Positions 1 through 9,523 are shown, numbered from the stretch's first letter. The stretch: DNA of 64,000 nt from Ramlibacter sp. (GCA_013815685.1 JACDFR010000007.1:1-64000); one strand, 5' to 3'. A program made the numbers and translations. The notes: generated by a model not told the origin, from the letters alone.

Positions 1-128
1 TATAGGTGACGGACGTCTCGATCCGGTCATAGCCCTCATCGGCCGACTCGATCACCGCGTCCCTGGAGTTATCCACGACGTAGGTATCGTCGCCGTCGCC
101 GCCCCGCAGCGTATCGGCACCCGCCAAC
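1..128 (-). pseudogene. Frame-shifted continuation of the RTX gene, open at window edge
   Basis: On the minus strand this stretch reads as a normal RTX segment in the frame one base off from the upstream gene: AGADTLRGGDGDD, then TYVVDNSRDAVIE, then a D-R-I-E-T-S-V-T-Y tail that runs off the edge. These are typical glycine/aspartate nonapeptides followed by the usual beta-strand spacer. It lacks its own start. It is therefore almost certainly the original 3' part of the large RTX gene, separated from it by a one-base deletion or a sequencing error near 125-129. The true C-terminus lies outside the window. Confidence 0.8.
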
Positions 129-3100
129 CATCGATTCGGTCGTCGCCACCTCCGCCAACAAGAACATCGGCTGCTGCGGTGCCCACGATGTTCTGGCCTG
201 GGGTCTCGCTCACACTCAGATCGAAGAGTTGGGCGGCGGTGGAACCTGCCGAGTCGGCGACGGAAACCTGCAGTGCCACCATCCCCGCGTCCTTATTCTT
301 TGGCGTACCACTCAAAGTCCGGGTCGCTGCATCGAAGCTAAGCCACGTCGGCAGTGGGGCGCCATCTGCGAGTTGCACCGACCAGTGCAGGCTGTCGCCT
401 GCATCTGCGTCGAGAAACGCGAGGGAAGGCACTGTGTAAGTCCAGGCCTGCCCCTGTGCCACTGACTGGTCCTCAATGACTTGGCTCACGCTCGGCGCAT
501 CGTTGACATTTGCCACGGCGAGGGTGAAGGTGGCACTTACAGCGGCGCCATCGCCATCAGTCGCCGTCACCTTGAAATCGACGTTGCCGACCTCGGCGTT
601 AAGTGGCGTTCCGGCGAAGGTCCGCGTCAAGGGGTCAAATGACACCCAACTTGGCAACGCACTGCCATCCGCCAGGGCCGCGCTGTAGGCGAGTTCGCCG
701 CCGTCCTCGTCTGCAAAAATATCATCCTGAACGCTAAAGGTCCATGCTTGATCTTCCGTCGCGCTTTGGTCGCCGATAGATCGAGTCACGACCGGTGCGT
801 CATTGGTATTCGCGACAGTTAAGGTAAGGATCGAACTGATCTCGGAGCCGGCCTGGTCGGAAGCAGTCACTTTTAGCGTCAGGCTTCCAACGTCGCCGTT
901 CGAGGCGGTACCACTGAAGGTGCCCGTTGACGCATCGAAGCTCAACCAGGAAGGCAAGTCGCCACCGTTGCCCATGGACGCGGTATACGAGAGCGCGTCC
1001 CCTTGGTCTGGGTCGGCGAAGGTATCAGCGGGAATCGTGAAACTCCAGGCGGAGTCTTCCAGCGCGCTTTGCTCCTGAATAGGCTGCTGGACTACGGGGC
1101 CGTGATTGGTGGCGCCCATCTGCGCGCCCGTGATGGTAGTGCCGTCTCGGAAGACGGCACTGAAACTCGTCAGATTTTCAGGATTGTCGTACCAGGCGAG
1201 CAATCGCCATTGGTCGGCGCTAGCGCTGTCGGTCAGCACCATGTCCGAGCCGTCCCGGCGATACGAAATATCGGCAGCAGCGATGCCGTGGCCGAACTTG
1301 ACGGAATTAACCCCGGCGGCAAGAACCAGCGGCTGGACACCATCTCCCTTCCAAAGGTTGAGGCTGTGCTCGCTGCTGCCCGCGACCAAAGTCTGCATCT
1401 CGGCCATGGTGATCGTTGTGCCGTCGGCGAACTTGAAGAACTCGATGCCGTAGCCATCGTTCTCCGGCGATACCCAACTGCCGGGACGGGCAAGCAGCAC
1501 CTTTGCTACACGGCCATCGGCCCAAGAGAAATCGAGCGTGTCGTAAAAACCATCGTCACTTGTCTCACTGCCGTCGGTATCGATAGGGCTGGCGTAAGAG
1601 CCGCGCCTGATAGTCAAGTCGCCCAGGCTGATGCCGGCACCGAATTCAACTGTATCCACGCTGTATCGATCACCCTCGTTCCATTTCGACCGCCCGTCTG
1701 GCAACTCAGGCAGAAACCATGCCGTCGCCGCCTCGTCGATGATCTTGGTGCCAACTTCAGCAGCGATGAGATGGTAAGTATCGTTGCCTTGGCCGCCAGC
1801 CAGGTAATCGTTGCCGTCGCCGCCGATCAACATGTCGTTGTTGCCGAAAGCGAAAATGACGTCGTCGCCCGCGCCGCCATAAAGAAACTGGCCGGGCGGA
1901 TAGTACGCCTCCCAGCTGTGATAGATGAGGTCGTCTCCGTCACCCGCATCAACGGTACCTATGCCCCAGGTGTTGATCACATTGGAAGATGCGCCGCCGA
2001 TGATGTGCTCCAGGACCTCGGCCTCGCGTTTGACTCGTACTTCAACGGTTTCGGTCACCGTCACATACTCTGTCCCGACGGTTGTCGTTCCGCTCGGACC
2101 CACAAACACCACCGTAGGCTGCCCGTTGCTATCCAGATTTCCGAAGTCCTGCAGTATGGTCGATCCGGAGTCGCCGCCGACCACGTTGTATCTTGTCAAG
2201 GCATACGTTTGGGTACGCGTGACGGTGGTGGTTTCGTCGCCTTCCGACTGGCTGGTGTCATTCGATACGCGCTCGAAGTAGGCCTCGTCCGTGACTTGAG
2301 TCGTTTCGTCGAACGCATAGTTGACTTGGGCATAGCCCGGGTAATCAACGATCAGCGAGTCAGCGGAGGCGAACCAATATTCATAGGACGCCGCGTCCTC
2401 GACGTATGACTGCAGCAACGCCGTCTTGGCCTGGCTGATCCAGGCATCGCGCAATTCCTCTACCGTTTCAGGCGCGGGGAGGTTTCCGTTGTCCGCGATG
2501 ACATCGGCCATGGACTTTTGTTGGCCTGTGTCGCTGACCACGCTCCAGCTGCCGACGCCGGCGAAGTAATTCTTGAGCACCACGCCGTCGCTCGCCGCGG
2601 TGAAATTCACGTAGAGGTCATTGCCCTGGCGCTGGGTCACGAGCTGTTCGAACGTCAGGCCCGTCGTCAACTGAAGGACGTTCGTGTCGCCGGCGACTTC
2701 CTGGATGGTGTCCAGCCCCATGCCTCGCCGCAGCACGTAAGTGTCAGACCCCTGGCCGCCCGAGACGCGGTCGTTGCCCCCGCGCCCGTCAATGAGGTCG
2801 TTTGCCGAACTGCCCACGATGACGTCGCCGTACGTCGTTCCTGTGACTGGCGTGCCCGGCGTCACAACGATCTCCGACTGCAGGGTATTGTCGAACCTGG
2901 ACGTGTTCAGTACTGTGCCATCGGCATAGATGATCTGCTGAATCCGTTTCGGAGAATCGCTGTACCAATCCCGGATTTCTATCGTGTCGTAAGACCCGTT
3001 GATGTGAACGAGGAGACTTCCATTGGCTTCCCGCGTATAGGCTACCTCCGTTGCGTTCAGATCGACAAACCTGAGAACGTTGACGTCTCCTTCAATTGCC

Positions 3101-6100
3101 TCCTCCGTAATCACATCGCTGCCGTCACCGCTTGCATACACATAGCTGTCACTGCCAGCGCCGCCGAGCAGGCTGTCGTTTCCAGCACCGCCGTCGATGA
3201 CCTCGTCCCCATTGAAACCATACAGGGCATCCGCTCCGCTTCCACCGCGTAGCTTGTCGCCGAGATCGCCGCCCCTCAGCTGATCGTTTCCAGAACCACC
3301 CTCGATCAGGTTGCCTTGACTGTTGGCGCTCAGATAATCGTCGCCAGTCGTCCCGATCACGGCATAGGGCGCCTTCTGAACTTGCGTTGCGGTGGCTGCC
3401 AAGCTTGCCTGCGTCAAGACGGTGCCGTTCGCGAAGCGATAGTCCAGGGGCCCCGTGCCCGCACCCAGCTGGATCAGCATGCTGTCGGCGCTGCTGTACT
3501 GCACGCGCACGTACGGCTGCGAAACACCGGAAGGGCTGAAGAACATCTTGATGTCGCCCGGCTGCACCCCCGCGCCAAACTCGATGTGCCGCGTTCCTGA
3601 GTACGCGGTCAGCACGTCATTACCGTCCCCCAGGTCGAAGCGATACGTCTTCTCGCCAGTACCGCCTGCCATCAGCAAATCGTCGCCGCGCCCGCCGATC
3701 ATCACGTCGGTTCCATCGCCTGCGATAAGTTCATCGCCCCCGTCGCCGCCGTAGAGTGAGTCGTCGCCATCGCCACCCCACAGCCTGTCGGAGCCGCCAT
3801 CTCCATGCAGCTGGTCGTTTCCGATTCCGCCTATGACGGCATCGGCCCCGCCGCCTGCATGCATCAGGTCATTGCCTTGATCGCCGAACAGCACGTCGTC
3901 GCCGAGAGCCGCGTCGACAGAATCATCCCCCGCACCGCCGAGGATGTAGTCAATCGACGCACCACCCACCAACACGTCGTTGCCATCTGCGCCCATGACC
4001 CGAACGGGATCGGCCGGCTGCTGGGATGGCGGGAGCTTGGCCACGATCTGCTCGCGGCTAAACACCGCCCCATCGGCAAAGCGATACTGCGCCACCACCC
4101 CGTCGATCGTGATGCTGTCGCCGCCCGCAGTCCTCAGCACCAGCAAGCCGTCCAACATGGAAACCGAAATCGAATCCGCAGTAATGCCCTCGCCGAACAC
4201 GATCGTGTCCGTCCCGCTTGTGTCGTTGATCGTATCGTGACCGTCACCGAGGCCGAAGTGGTAGCTGTCGTCGCCTATACCACCCCGGAGCACCTCATCC
4301 CCAACGCCGCCGTCCAGTACGTCGTTGCCTGCTTGGCCGTACAGCGTGTCCTGGCCAGCGCCCCCTATGAGCACGTCGTTGCCATCGCCGCCGTCCATGT
4401 GGTCGGCGCCTTCCCCTCCGTCCAGTACGTCGTCGCCCGCTGAGCCGTAAATCTGATCGTTGCCGCCAAATGCCTTGATGCGGTCATCAACACTGGTTCC
4501 CACTAAGACGTCATCCTCCTCGGTGCCGCCGATATCGAAGCCCCGGGCCAGCAGGCCGGCAACGCTCAGTGCGCTGCCATCGGCGAACTCAAAGCTCTCT
4601 ATGCCCACGCTGTTCAACGCGTCGGTCTTGTCGAACCCTTCTATGTGGATCTGGTCGCCGTTGCCCGCATCGAGCATGAGCGAGCCCAGATGCAAGGTGA
4701 TATCGCTGGCATTGATGCCCGTTCCAAATCGAAGCACGTTGCCTTCGCTCCTGGTGTCGTAGACACGGTCCACGCCGTCACCGCGGTTGAAGATGTAGAT
4801 GTCACGCCCCTTGCCGCCCACGAGCGTATCGCTACCGGTTCCGCCAATGAGGATATCGTCACCCTCGTTTCCGTTGAGCAGATCGTCCCCGGAGCCGCCA
4901 TCCAGGTAGTCATCGCCCCGGATCGCCATAGGCGTGTTGGCCTCGTCGCGGTCATCGCCGAACAGGATGTCGTTGCCTTCGCCCCCGTATAGAACGTCTT
5001 CCTTGCCCTGCCCGATCAGAAGGTCATTGCCACCGCCGCCATAAAGTATGTCGCGACCCTGCTCGCCGGCCGGGGTGTAAGTCATGGTGTCGGGAAGGTT
5101 GGCCGGTCCGTCCCCATAGATTCGGTCGCCCCCTTCGTCGCCGAACAAGACATCGTCTCCGCCCATGCCCACGATGTCGTCGCGATCATCGCCGCCATGC
5201 ACCACATCGTTGCCCGTACCGGCGAAGACGGTGTCATCGCCCGCGCCGCCTTCGATGACGTTGCCCGCATCGCCGGGCTGACGGTCGCGCCCCACGGTGC
5301 TGCTGAGAAAACCGCGGTAGTACCCGTCTGTGTCCGCTGCGTCGGAGGTGCGCCGCCAATTGAAGCCTTCGGCCAGCAGAAACTCAGATGGGGTTTCGAC
5401 CAGCTGGTAGTTGACCGGCAACGGGTATTGCAGGCTGCCAGTGCTGGAACCATAGATCAAATCCCGTCCCGCCCCACCGTTGAGGACGTCCGCGCCCAGC
5501 CCGCCCATGAGCACGTCATTGCCTTCGCCGCCTTCGATGATGTCGTTTCCGTCCTTGCCCAGCAGGGCATCGTCGCCGCCCAGGCCCTGGATCAGGTCGG
5601 CCCCGCCGGTGCCGGTGATCAGGTCGAGCGCGTTGGCTTGCGCACCATCAGCGACGTACTGGCCGTCTTCGCCCAGCAGGAATTGGGTGCCCTCGGGGTT
5701 GGTTTTTTTGGCGAAGTCGCCGGTGTAGGAGCTGGTGGTGGCTGGTAGGGGTGCGGGTGTGTCGCTCAGGGTGATGCCCAGTTGGCCCTGGGTCCAGTCG
5801 TTGACGGTGAGGATGCCGGAAGCGCCACTGCCCGCTGTGGGGCGGATGACGAGGTTGCCTTCGATCAGGACGTAGGTGAACTTCTTGTCGTCGGAGATCC
5901 AAGTGTCGGCAGCGACTTTGTTGCCGCCCGACAGGGGCGCGGAGCCGGACGCTCCAATGACGATCTTGCCTGCACCATCGCTGTCGCGGACGATGTCCAG
6001 TCCGATGTTGCCTTCGAAGTAGTAGGTGTCGGCGCCTGCGCCGCCCAAGAGCAGGTCATGGCCTTCCCCGCCCGCCAAGGTGTCATTCCCAGCGCCGCCT

Positions 6101-7875
6101 AGCAACGTGTCTATGCCGGCGCCGCCGTCCAGCGAATCATCGTTGGAATTGCCTTCGAGGTAGTCGCTGCCGCCTAGGCCGCTCAGGATGTCGGTGCCGG
6201 CGCCGCCATAGAGGCGATCACCCAGCGTGGGGTTGGCGTTGCCGGTGAGTGTGTCGGCGCCGTCGCCGCCAAAGGCAATGATCTGGGCCGGCGCGCCGCT
6301 CTGGCTGCGCGAGACCAGCAGGACACTGTCTTGTGCGCTGGCGCCTTCTTTCCAGTGGTATTCGTAGGTGCGGTCTGCGGGGGCGAAAGGGCTGTTGACG
6401 AACGGTTGATCAGCGATGTTCGCCACATTGCGCCAGTTCAGCAGGGCAGCCCGGTCGTTGAGGTAGTTGTCGGTGAAGTTCAGCGCATCTGCGGACGCGC
6501 CGGAGGCCAGGGCCTGCCGGTCGGCTTGCCAATCGGCGTAGGCGGCGGCATGCACGCCTTGGAGAGAGGTTTGAACGGCAGTGGCATCCAGGCTGCGCAG
6601 GCTGAAGGTGGCGCCCGTGGTCAGGCTGATCAGGGCAGCGAAGTCTTGGTGCGCGGTGCTGGCGGTGGCGGGATGGGTGGCTTCGATGGTGACTTTGCCG
6701 GCGAGGGCTTTGAAAGCCGTGCTTTCCTGAATCACTGCGATGGCCTGATACAGCGCCTCGCGCTGGTTGTTGCCTACCGGCAATGGTGTCGAACTCAATC
6801 CCAAAAAAGACTGCAAGCCCTGGACCAGCCTTTCCAGTCCGGCATATTCGCGATTCGCCGCTGCTTGCAGCAGGGCAGTCAGGGTGGTACTTGCGAGTTC
6901 CGGTTGTAGCTTGCTTAACAAGGCTTGAACGGCTAAAGCATCAGCCAGAATCATTTGCGAATGATTGAACGAAGCTGGCTTGGCAGGTTCGTCACTGCCT
7001 ATTTGGCGCTCGATCGGCACGTTCACGGCCGTGCCCGGTCGCGAGTGCGATGCAGCAATCCCCTGCCATGGCACATCGGCCTGGCTGGTGTGGTTGGCGA
7101 TGACGTTGGTTGTGATTGCGCCGATATTGCTCTGGGAGGGGACCGCGCCGCCTAATCGGCTGAAGAACTGCTGGTTAATCGAGGACTCGGTGAAACCCGG
7201 GGCGTTGAACGTCGTCACGCTGGCGGCGGCTGTGGGAAACATGGCCCCGAAGGCCATGGCCAGATGCCCACCCAAACTGTGGCCGGTGACGTCGAGCAGG
7301 TGGTCAGAATCGGCAGCCAGGGCAGCGACTAAGTCTCCAGTGGCACTGGCGTCTGCAATACGTTCCAACGCCATCACCTGGTTGCCGCCCATGCTGGGCA
7401 AGCCATACAGCAGCAAGAGGGTTGCCGTAGGAGAGGTGCCGTCAAACTCAACCGGCCGTACGCGGTATTGCGCTACTTGCTGTCCCGCAGGGGTGCTCGC
7501 GCGCTGCCACCAGTTGTACAGCGCCGCAATCTGGTCATAGCCCGCGCCCATGGTGACGATGTTGGCGTCGGTGGGGGTGAAGTCCCCCGGCTCCAGCGTG
7601 CCGCGGATGGCCAGAGTGAGGCGACCGCTGTTGTCTTTGAAAACGGTTAGCGAAAGGCTGCTGCCGGTGCCGCCCGATCCAGCGCTGTCGTCGTTGTATT
7701 GGAGAATGACTGAGAACTGATTCGCAAACAAGGTTGCCTGTGTTGCAGAAAATCCAGCGGTGCCGCCAGTGAGAGCGCCAATCATTTGCTGCCCAGTAGT
7801 CCCCGACGAAAAAGAAGAATAAGAAGCTTGAGCCAGCTGAGCCAATCCGCTCAGCGTTGTGGTGATGGCAGTCAT
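52..7875 (-). CDS. Giant RTX protein with N-terminal lipase-like domain (type I secretion substrate)
   Basis: A protein of 2607 residues as read. Residues 1-350 look like an alpha/beta-hydrolase lipase (Mbeg1/DUF2974-like). The nucleophile motif GHSLGG has Ser at about residue 200, and candidate histidines follow near residue 304 (FNHSQM). From about residue 530 there are many blocks of GGxGxDxLx calcium-binding nonapeptides, each separated by beta-rich spacers. Three Ig-like/He_PIG modules (beginning near NDAP) lie at about residues 2240-2570. No N-terminal signal peptide is seen, as expected for type I export. The start ATG overlaps the upstream lipoprotein stop (ATGA), suggesting translational coupling. 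The last 25 residues (from WRVPIRC) are out-of-frame: the RTX frame continues in the adjacent entry after a one-base slip. Family assignment is firm; lipase activity and target are inferred. Confidence 0.85.
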   Translation of the reverse strand: MTAITTTLSGLAQLAQASYSSFSSGTTGQQMIGALTGGTAGFSATQATLFANQFSVILQYNDDSAGSGGTGSSLSLTVFKDNSGRLTLAIRGTLEPGDFTPTDANIVTMGAGYDQIAALYNWWQRASTPAGQQVAQYRVRPVEFDGTSPTATLLLLYGLPSMGGNQVMALERIADASATGDLVAALAADSDHLLDVTGHSLGGHLAMAFGAMFPTAAASVTTFNAPGFTESSINQQFFSRLGGAVPSQSNIGAITTNVIANHTSQADVPWQGIAASHSRPGTAVNVPIERQIGSDEPAKPASFNHSQMILADALAVQALLSKLQPELASTTLTALLQAAANREYAGLERLVQGLQSFLGLSSTPLPVGNNQREALYQAIAVIQESTAFKALAGKVTIEATHPATASTAHQDFAALISLTTGATFSLRSLDATAVQTSLQGVHAAAYADWQADRQALASGASADALNFTDNYLNDRAALLNWRNVANIADQPFVNSPFAPADRTYEYHWKEGASAQDSVLLVSRSQSGAPAQIIAFGGDGADTLTGNANPTLGDRLYGGAGTDILSGLGGSDYLEGNSNDDSLDGGAGIDTLLGGAGNDTLAGGEGHDLLLGGAGADTYYFEGNIGLDIVRDSDGAGKIVIGASGSAPLSGGNKVAADTWISDDKKFTYVLIEGNLVIRPTAGSGASGILTVNDWTQGQLGITLSDTPAPLPATTSSYTGDFAKKTNPEGTQFLLGEDGQYVADGAQANALDLITGTGGADLIQGLGGDDALLGKDGNDIIEGGEGNDVLMGGLGADVLNGGAGRDLIYGSSTGSLQYPLPVNYQLVETPSEFLLAEGFNWRRTSDAADTDGYYRGFLSSTVGRDRQPGDAGNVIEGGAGDDTVFAGTGNDVVHGGDDRDDIVGMGGDDVLFGDEGGDRIYGDGPANLPDTMTYTPAGEQGRDILYGGGGNDLLIGQGKEDVLYGGEGNDILFGDDRDEANTPMAIRGDDYLDGGSGDDLLNGNEGDDILIGGTGSDTLVGGKGRDIYIFNRGDGVDRVYDTRSEGNVLRFGTGINASDITLHLGSLMLDAGNGDQIHIEGFDKTDALNSVGIESFEFADGSALSVAGLLARGFDIGGTEEDDVLVGTSVDDRIKAFGGNDQIYGSAGDDVLDGGEGADHMDGGDGNDVLIGGAGQDTLYGQAGNDVLDGGVGDEVLRGGIGDDSYHFGLGDGHDTINDTSGTDTIVFGEGITADSISVSMLDGLLVLRTAGGDSITIDGVVAQYRFADGAVFSREQIVAKLPPSQQPADPVRVMGADGNDVLVGGASIDYILGGAGDDSVDAALGDDVLFGDQGNDLMHAGGGADAVIGGIGNDQLHGDGGSDRLWGGDGDDSLYGGDGGDELIAGDGTDVMIGGRGDDLLMAGGTGEKTYRFDLGDGNDVLTAYSGTRHIEFGAGVQPGDIKMFFSPSGVSQPYVRVQYSSADSMLIQLGAGTGPLDYRFANGTVLTQASLAATATQVQKAPYAVIGTTGDDYLSANSQGNLIEGGSGNDQLRGGDLGDKLRGGSGADALYGFNGDEVIDGGAGNDSLLGGAGSDSYVYASGDGSDVITEEAIEGDVNVLRFVDLNATEVAYTREANGSLLVHINGSYDTIEIRDWYSDSPKRIQQIIYADGTVLNTSRFDNTLQSEIVVTPGTPVTGTTYGDVIVGSSANDLIDGRGGNDRVSGGQGSDTYVLRRGMGLDTIQEVAGDTNVLQLTTGLTFEQLVTQRQGNDLYVNFTAASDGVVLKNYFAGVGSWSVVSDTGQQKSMADVIADNGNLPAPETVEELRDAWISQAKTALLQSYVEDAASYEYWFASADSLIVDYPGYAQVNYAFDETTQVTDEAYFERVSNDTSQSEGDETTTVTRTQTYALTRYNVVGGDSGSTILQDFGNLDSNGQPTVVFVGPSGTTTVGTEYVTVTETVEVRVKREAEVLEHIIGGASSNVINTWGIGTVDAGDGDDLIYHSWEAYYPPGQFLYGGAGDDVIFAFGNNDMLIGGDGNDYLAGGQGNDTYHLIAAEVGTKIIDEAATAWFLPELPDGRSKWNEGDRYSVDTVEFGAGISLGDLTIRRGSYASPIDTDGSETSDDGFYDTLDFSWADGRVAKVLLARPGSWVSPENDGYGIEFFKFADGTTITMAEMQTLVAGSSEHSLNLWKGDGVQPLVLAAGVNSVKFGHGIAAADISYRRDGSDMVLTDSASADQWRLLAWYDNPENLTSFSAVFRDGTTITGAQMGATNHGPVVQQPIQEQSALEDSAWSFTIPADTFADPDQGDALSYTASMGNGGDLPSWLSFDASTGTFSGTASNGDVGSLTLKVTASDQAGSEISSILTLTVANTNDAPVVTRSIGDQSATEDQAWTFSVQDDIFADEDGGELAYSAALADGSALPSWVSFDPLTRTFAGTPLNAEVGNVDFKVTATDGDGAAVSATFTLAVANVNDAPSVSQVIEDQSVAQGQAWTYTVPSLAFLDADAGDSLHWSVQLADGAPLPTWLSFDAATRTLSGTPKNKDAGMVALQVSVADSAGSTAAQLFDLSVSETPGQNIVGTAAADVLVGGGGDDRIDGWRVPIRCGAATATIPTSWITPGTR

Positions 7876-8339
7876 TTGCCCTCCTTTTGAATAAATATCT
7901 TTGATTCGATGCCGTGGCCATGAAGCTCTTTCTCAGAACACGCATGGCTTGAGTCATGCCATGGTCCGGGAAAATCGCCGCCCCTGCGCACGTATGAAAC
8001 TTGCTCGCCCATCACACGACGATCAGCCTGCCGAACAATTGCGAATGAAAACCTATATAAGGAAGGTGTTCCAGAAATAAGCACTTTTTCTTCCGGCCGA
8101 AAATAATAGTGCGTGCTGTAACGACCCTTCTCCAATGGCAACCCGCGATATTGCGGAAACACCTCACCGTCTGGCCCAAAGTTCTCTTTGGATAGTTCGA
8201 CGGTTTCGTATACGTGTACACCCCCGTCGATGGCGCAGAGTCGGTCGACTTCTCGATCAAGCCTGGTCTTCGCGCGCTCACAACCAGCAAGCAAGAGCAG
8301 TACGGTGATGACTAAGATCGAAGCACTCAAGCGATGCAT
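7872..8339 (-). CDS. Small lipoprotein A, candidate immunity/helper of the RTX lipase
   Basis: 155 residues. It begins MHRLSASIL and has a short hydrophobic segment and a lipobox LLAGC, so it should be a lipid-anchored envelope protein. The start at 8339 is preceded by AAGGA eight bases upstream. An upstream extension of the frame is open but lies over the truncated RTX copy and is rejected. The stop overlaps the RTX lipase start (ATGA). Its first 65-70 residues are nearly identical to lipoprotein B (8581-9045), while the C-terminal half is clearly different. I recognise no named domain. Envelope location and tight coupling to a lipase-like exoprotein suggest an immunity protein or a lipase-specific helper; this is inference. 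Confidence 0.75.
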   Translation of the reverse strand: MHRLSASILVITVLLLLAGCERAKTRLDREVDRLCAIDGGVHVYETVELSKENFGPDGEVFPQYRGLPLEKGRYSTHYYFRPEEKVLISGTPSLYRFSFAIVRQADRRVMGEQVSYVRRGGDFPGPWHDSSHACSEKELHGHGIESKIFIQKEGK

Positions 8340-8584
8340 GCGAATATCCTTTCGTTGCCGGTTGGCGAAAGGCTGCTGCCGGTGCCACCCGACCCAGCGC
8401 TGTCGTCGTTGTATTGGAGAATGACCGATTGTTGGGCAGCGAATTGTTGGGATTGGGTGACCGTGAAGCCACCGACTTCCCTCTGCACTGCTGTTTCGAT
8501 ATCTGATCTGGACATTCTGCCGAAAAGCTGCGCATAAGATGCCTGCGCCAACCGAGCTAGTAACGATAGTTCTTGCATAGTCAT
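8327..8584 (-). pseudogene. Truncated N-terminus of a second RTX lipase gene
   Basis: 85 codons. It starts MTMQELSLLARLAQASY and contains SVILQYNDDSAGSGGTGSSLS, a stretch also found in the full RTX lipase at residues 55-75 and nearly identical there at DNA level over about 60 bp. After GSSLS the homology stops abruptly and the frame runs into the ribosome-binding site and start of lipoprotein A, ending at 8327. Its ATG overlaps the stop of lipoprotein B (ATGA), as the intact RTX gene overlaps lipoprotein A. It is a relic of a duplicated lipoprotein-RTX pair whose RTX partner was deleted. Confidence 0.8.
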
Positions 8585-9045
8585 TCTTTTTCTCCCTGTG
8601 ATTTGAAGACCTGCTGTTCAAGATTGAATACAGGGCCAGTTGGACACGAATAGCGCGACGGCTCCCAAGGTCCTGGTAGATCACCACCGGATCGCCGATA
8701 GACAACTAGTTCGCCGAGCACTTTCTTATCTGCCAAGCGAATGATTTGATTTCTAATTCGCTGAAGTGCGGGATCTCCCGGCACAAGAAGCTCGTTGTTA
8801 AATCGACCTTGATAACTAGGGCCTAGCCCGCCTCTGTCAGAGGCCAGACCTCGATACTGCGGAAATACTTCTCCCTGCGGGCCGAAGTTTTCCTTAGGCA
8901 GCTTGACAGTTTCGTAGACATGCACGCCCCCGTCGATGGCGCAGAGCCGGTCGACTTCCCGATCCAGCTTGGTCTTAGCGCGCTCACAACCAGCAAGCAA
9001 GAGAAGTACGGTGATGGCCAAGATCGAAGCACTCAAGCGGCGCAT
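8581..9045 (-). CDS. Small lipoprotein B, paralog of lipoprotein A
   Basis: 154 residues: MRRLSASILAITV, lipobox LLAGC, then a conserved N-terminal half (AIDGGVHVYETV, FPQYRGL). The C-terminal half diverges from its paralog (for example PGPWEPSRYSCPTGP here). A strong GGAGG lies about eight bases before the ATG at 9045. The stop overlaps the start of the truncated RTX copy. The pattern of a constant front half and a variable back half is common in immunity families that track diverging toxins. No known domain is recognised, so the function remains a hypothesis. Confidence 0.75.
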   Translation of the reverse strand: MRRLSASILAITVLLLLAGCERAKTKLDREVDRLCAIDGGVHVYETVKLPKENFGPQGEVFPQYRGLASDRGGLGPSYQGRFNNELLVPGDPALQRIRNQIIRLADKKVLGELVVYRRSGGDLPGPWEPSRYSCPTGPVFNLEQQVFKSQGEKE

Positions 9046-9386
9046 GCGAATATCCTCCCGTTGCCGGCGTTGCCTGCCAGGTAGTTGGCGCGAGCCAAGC
9101 CGGTGATCATGTCAGCGCCGCCCCCGCCGTACAGGCGGTCTCCGAGGCTGGGATTGGCGCTCCCGGCCAGCGTATCGTCGCCGTCGCCGCCCACCAACAC
9201 GTCGTTGCCTCCCAGCCCGCGGATGCGATCGTCCACGCTGGTGCCGCTCAGGACATCGTCGCCCTCGGTGCCGTCGATGTCGAAGCCGCGGCTGAGCAGC
9301 TCGGCGGTACTGAGCACGCTGCCGTCTGCGAACTCGAAGCTATCGATCGATACGCTGTTCAAGGCGTCGGCCTGGTTTTGAGTAAA
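9033..9386 (-). pseudogene. Mosaic RTX remnant upstream of lipoprotein B
   Basis: The frame is open from a stop near 9387 to 9033 and has no proper start. It encodes DALNSVSIDSFEFADG, then GFDIDGTEGDDVL and nonapeptides such as GGNDVLVGGDGDDTL. The first half resembles the full RTX protein near residues 1130-1190. The second half (SANPSLGDRLYGGGGAD) resembles its residues 545-570, so the piece is itself a recombinant. It ends by running into the same AGGATATTCGCATGC junction that precedes both lipoprotein genes. It is the leftover of yet another RTX gene. Confidence 0.7.
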
Positions 9387-9523
9387 TTAAATGCCGCGTC
9401 GTATTTGTCTTGAGTGGTGCCGCCGTTCAAGGCGCTCACCGCATTCACCGTCCCGGCGTACGTATCGGCCCCAGAGCCATACTTTCCGACGAGTTCATTG
9501 ATGCTTGGTACAGCAGTTCCCAT
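9359..9523 (-). CDS. Short N-terminal fragment of an unidentified gene joined out of frame to RTX DNA
   Basis: 54 codons, MGTAVPSINELVGKYGSG at the start, with a strong AAGGAGAG about five bases before the ATG. The first ~47 residues look like genuine coding sequence. The last few (TRPTP) come from RTX DNA read in the wrong frame. It is probably the surviving 5' end of the gene that once followed hlyD, now fused to the RTX remnant. I do not recognise the family. Whether the peptide is made is unknown. Confidence 0.45.
   Translation of the reverse strand: MGTAVPSINELVGKYGSGADTYAGTVNAVSALNGGTTQDKYDAAFNLLKTRPTP

Noticed and set aside
1003..2409. 468-codon and other plus-strand frames opposite the RTX gene
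   Set aside because: Antisense shadows of the Gly/Asp-rich repeats; composition and lack of ribosome-binding sites argue against genes.
8340..8705. Upstream extension of lipoprotein A to 277 codons
   Set aside because: It crosses the truncated RTX copy in another frame, and would remove the signal peptide and lipobox from the N-terminus.
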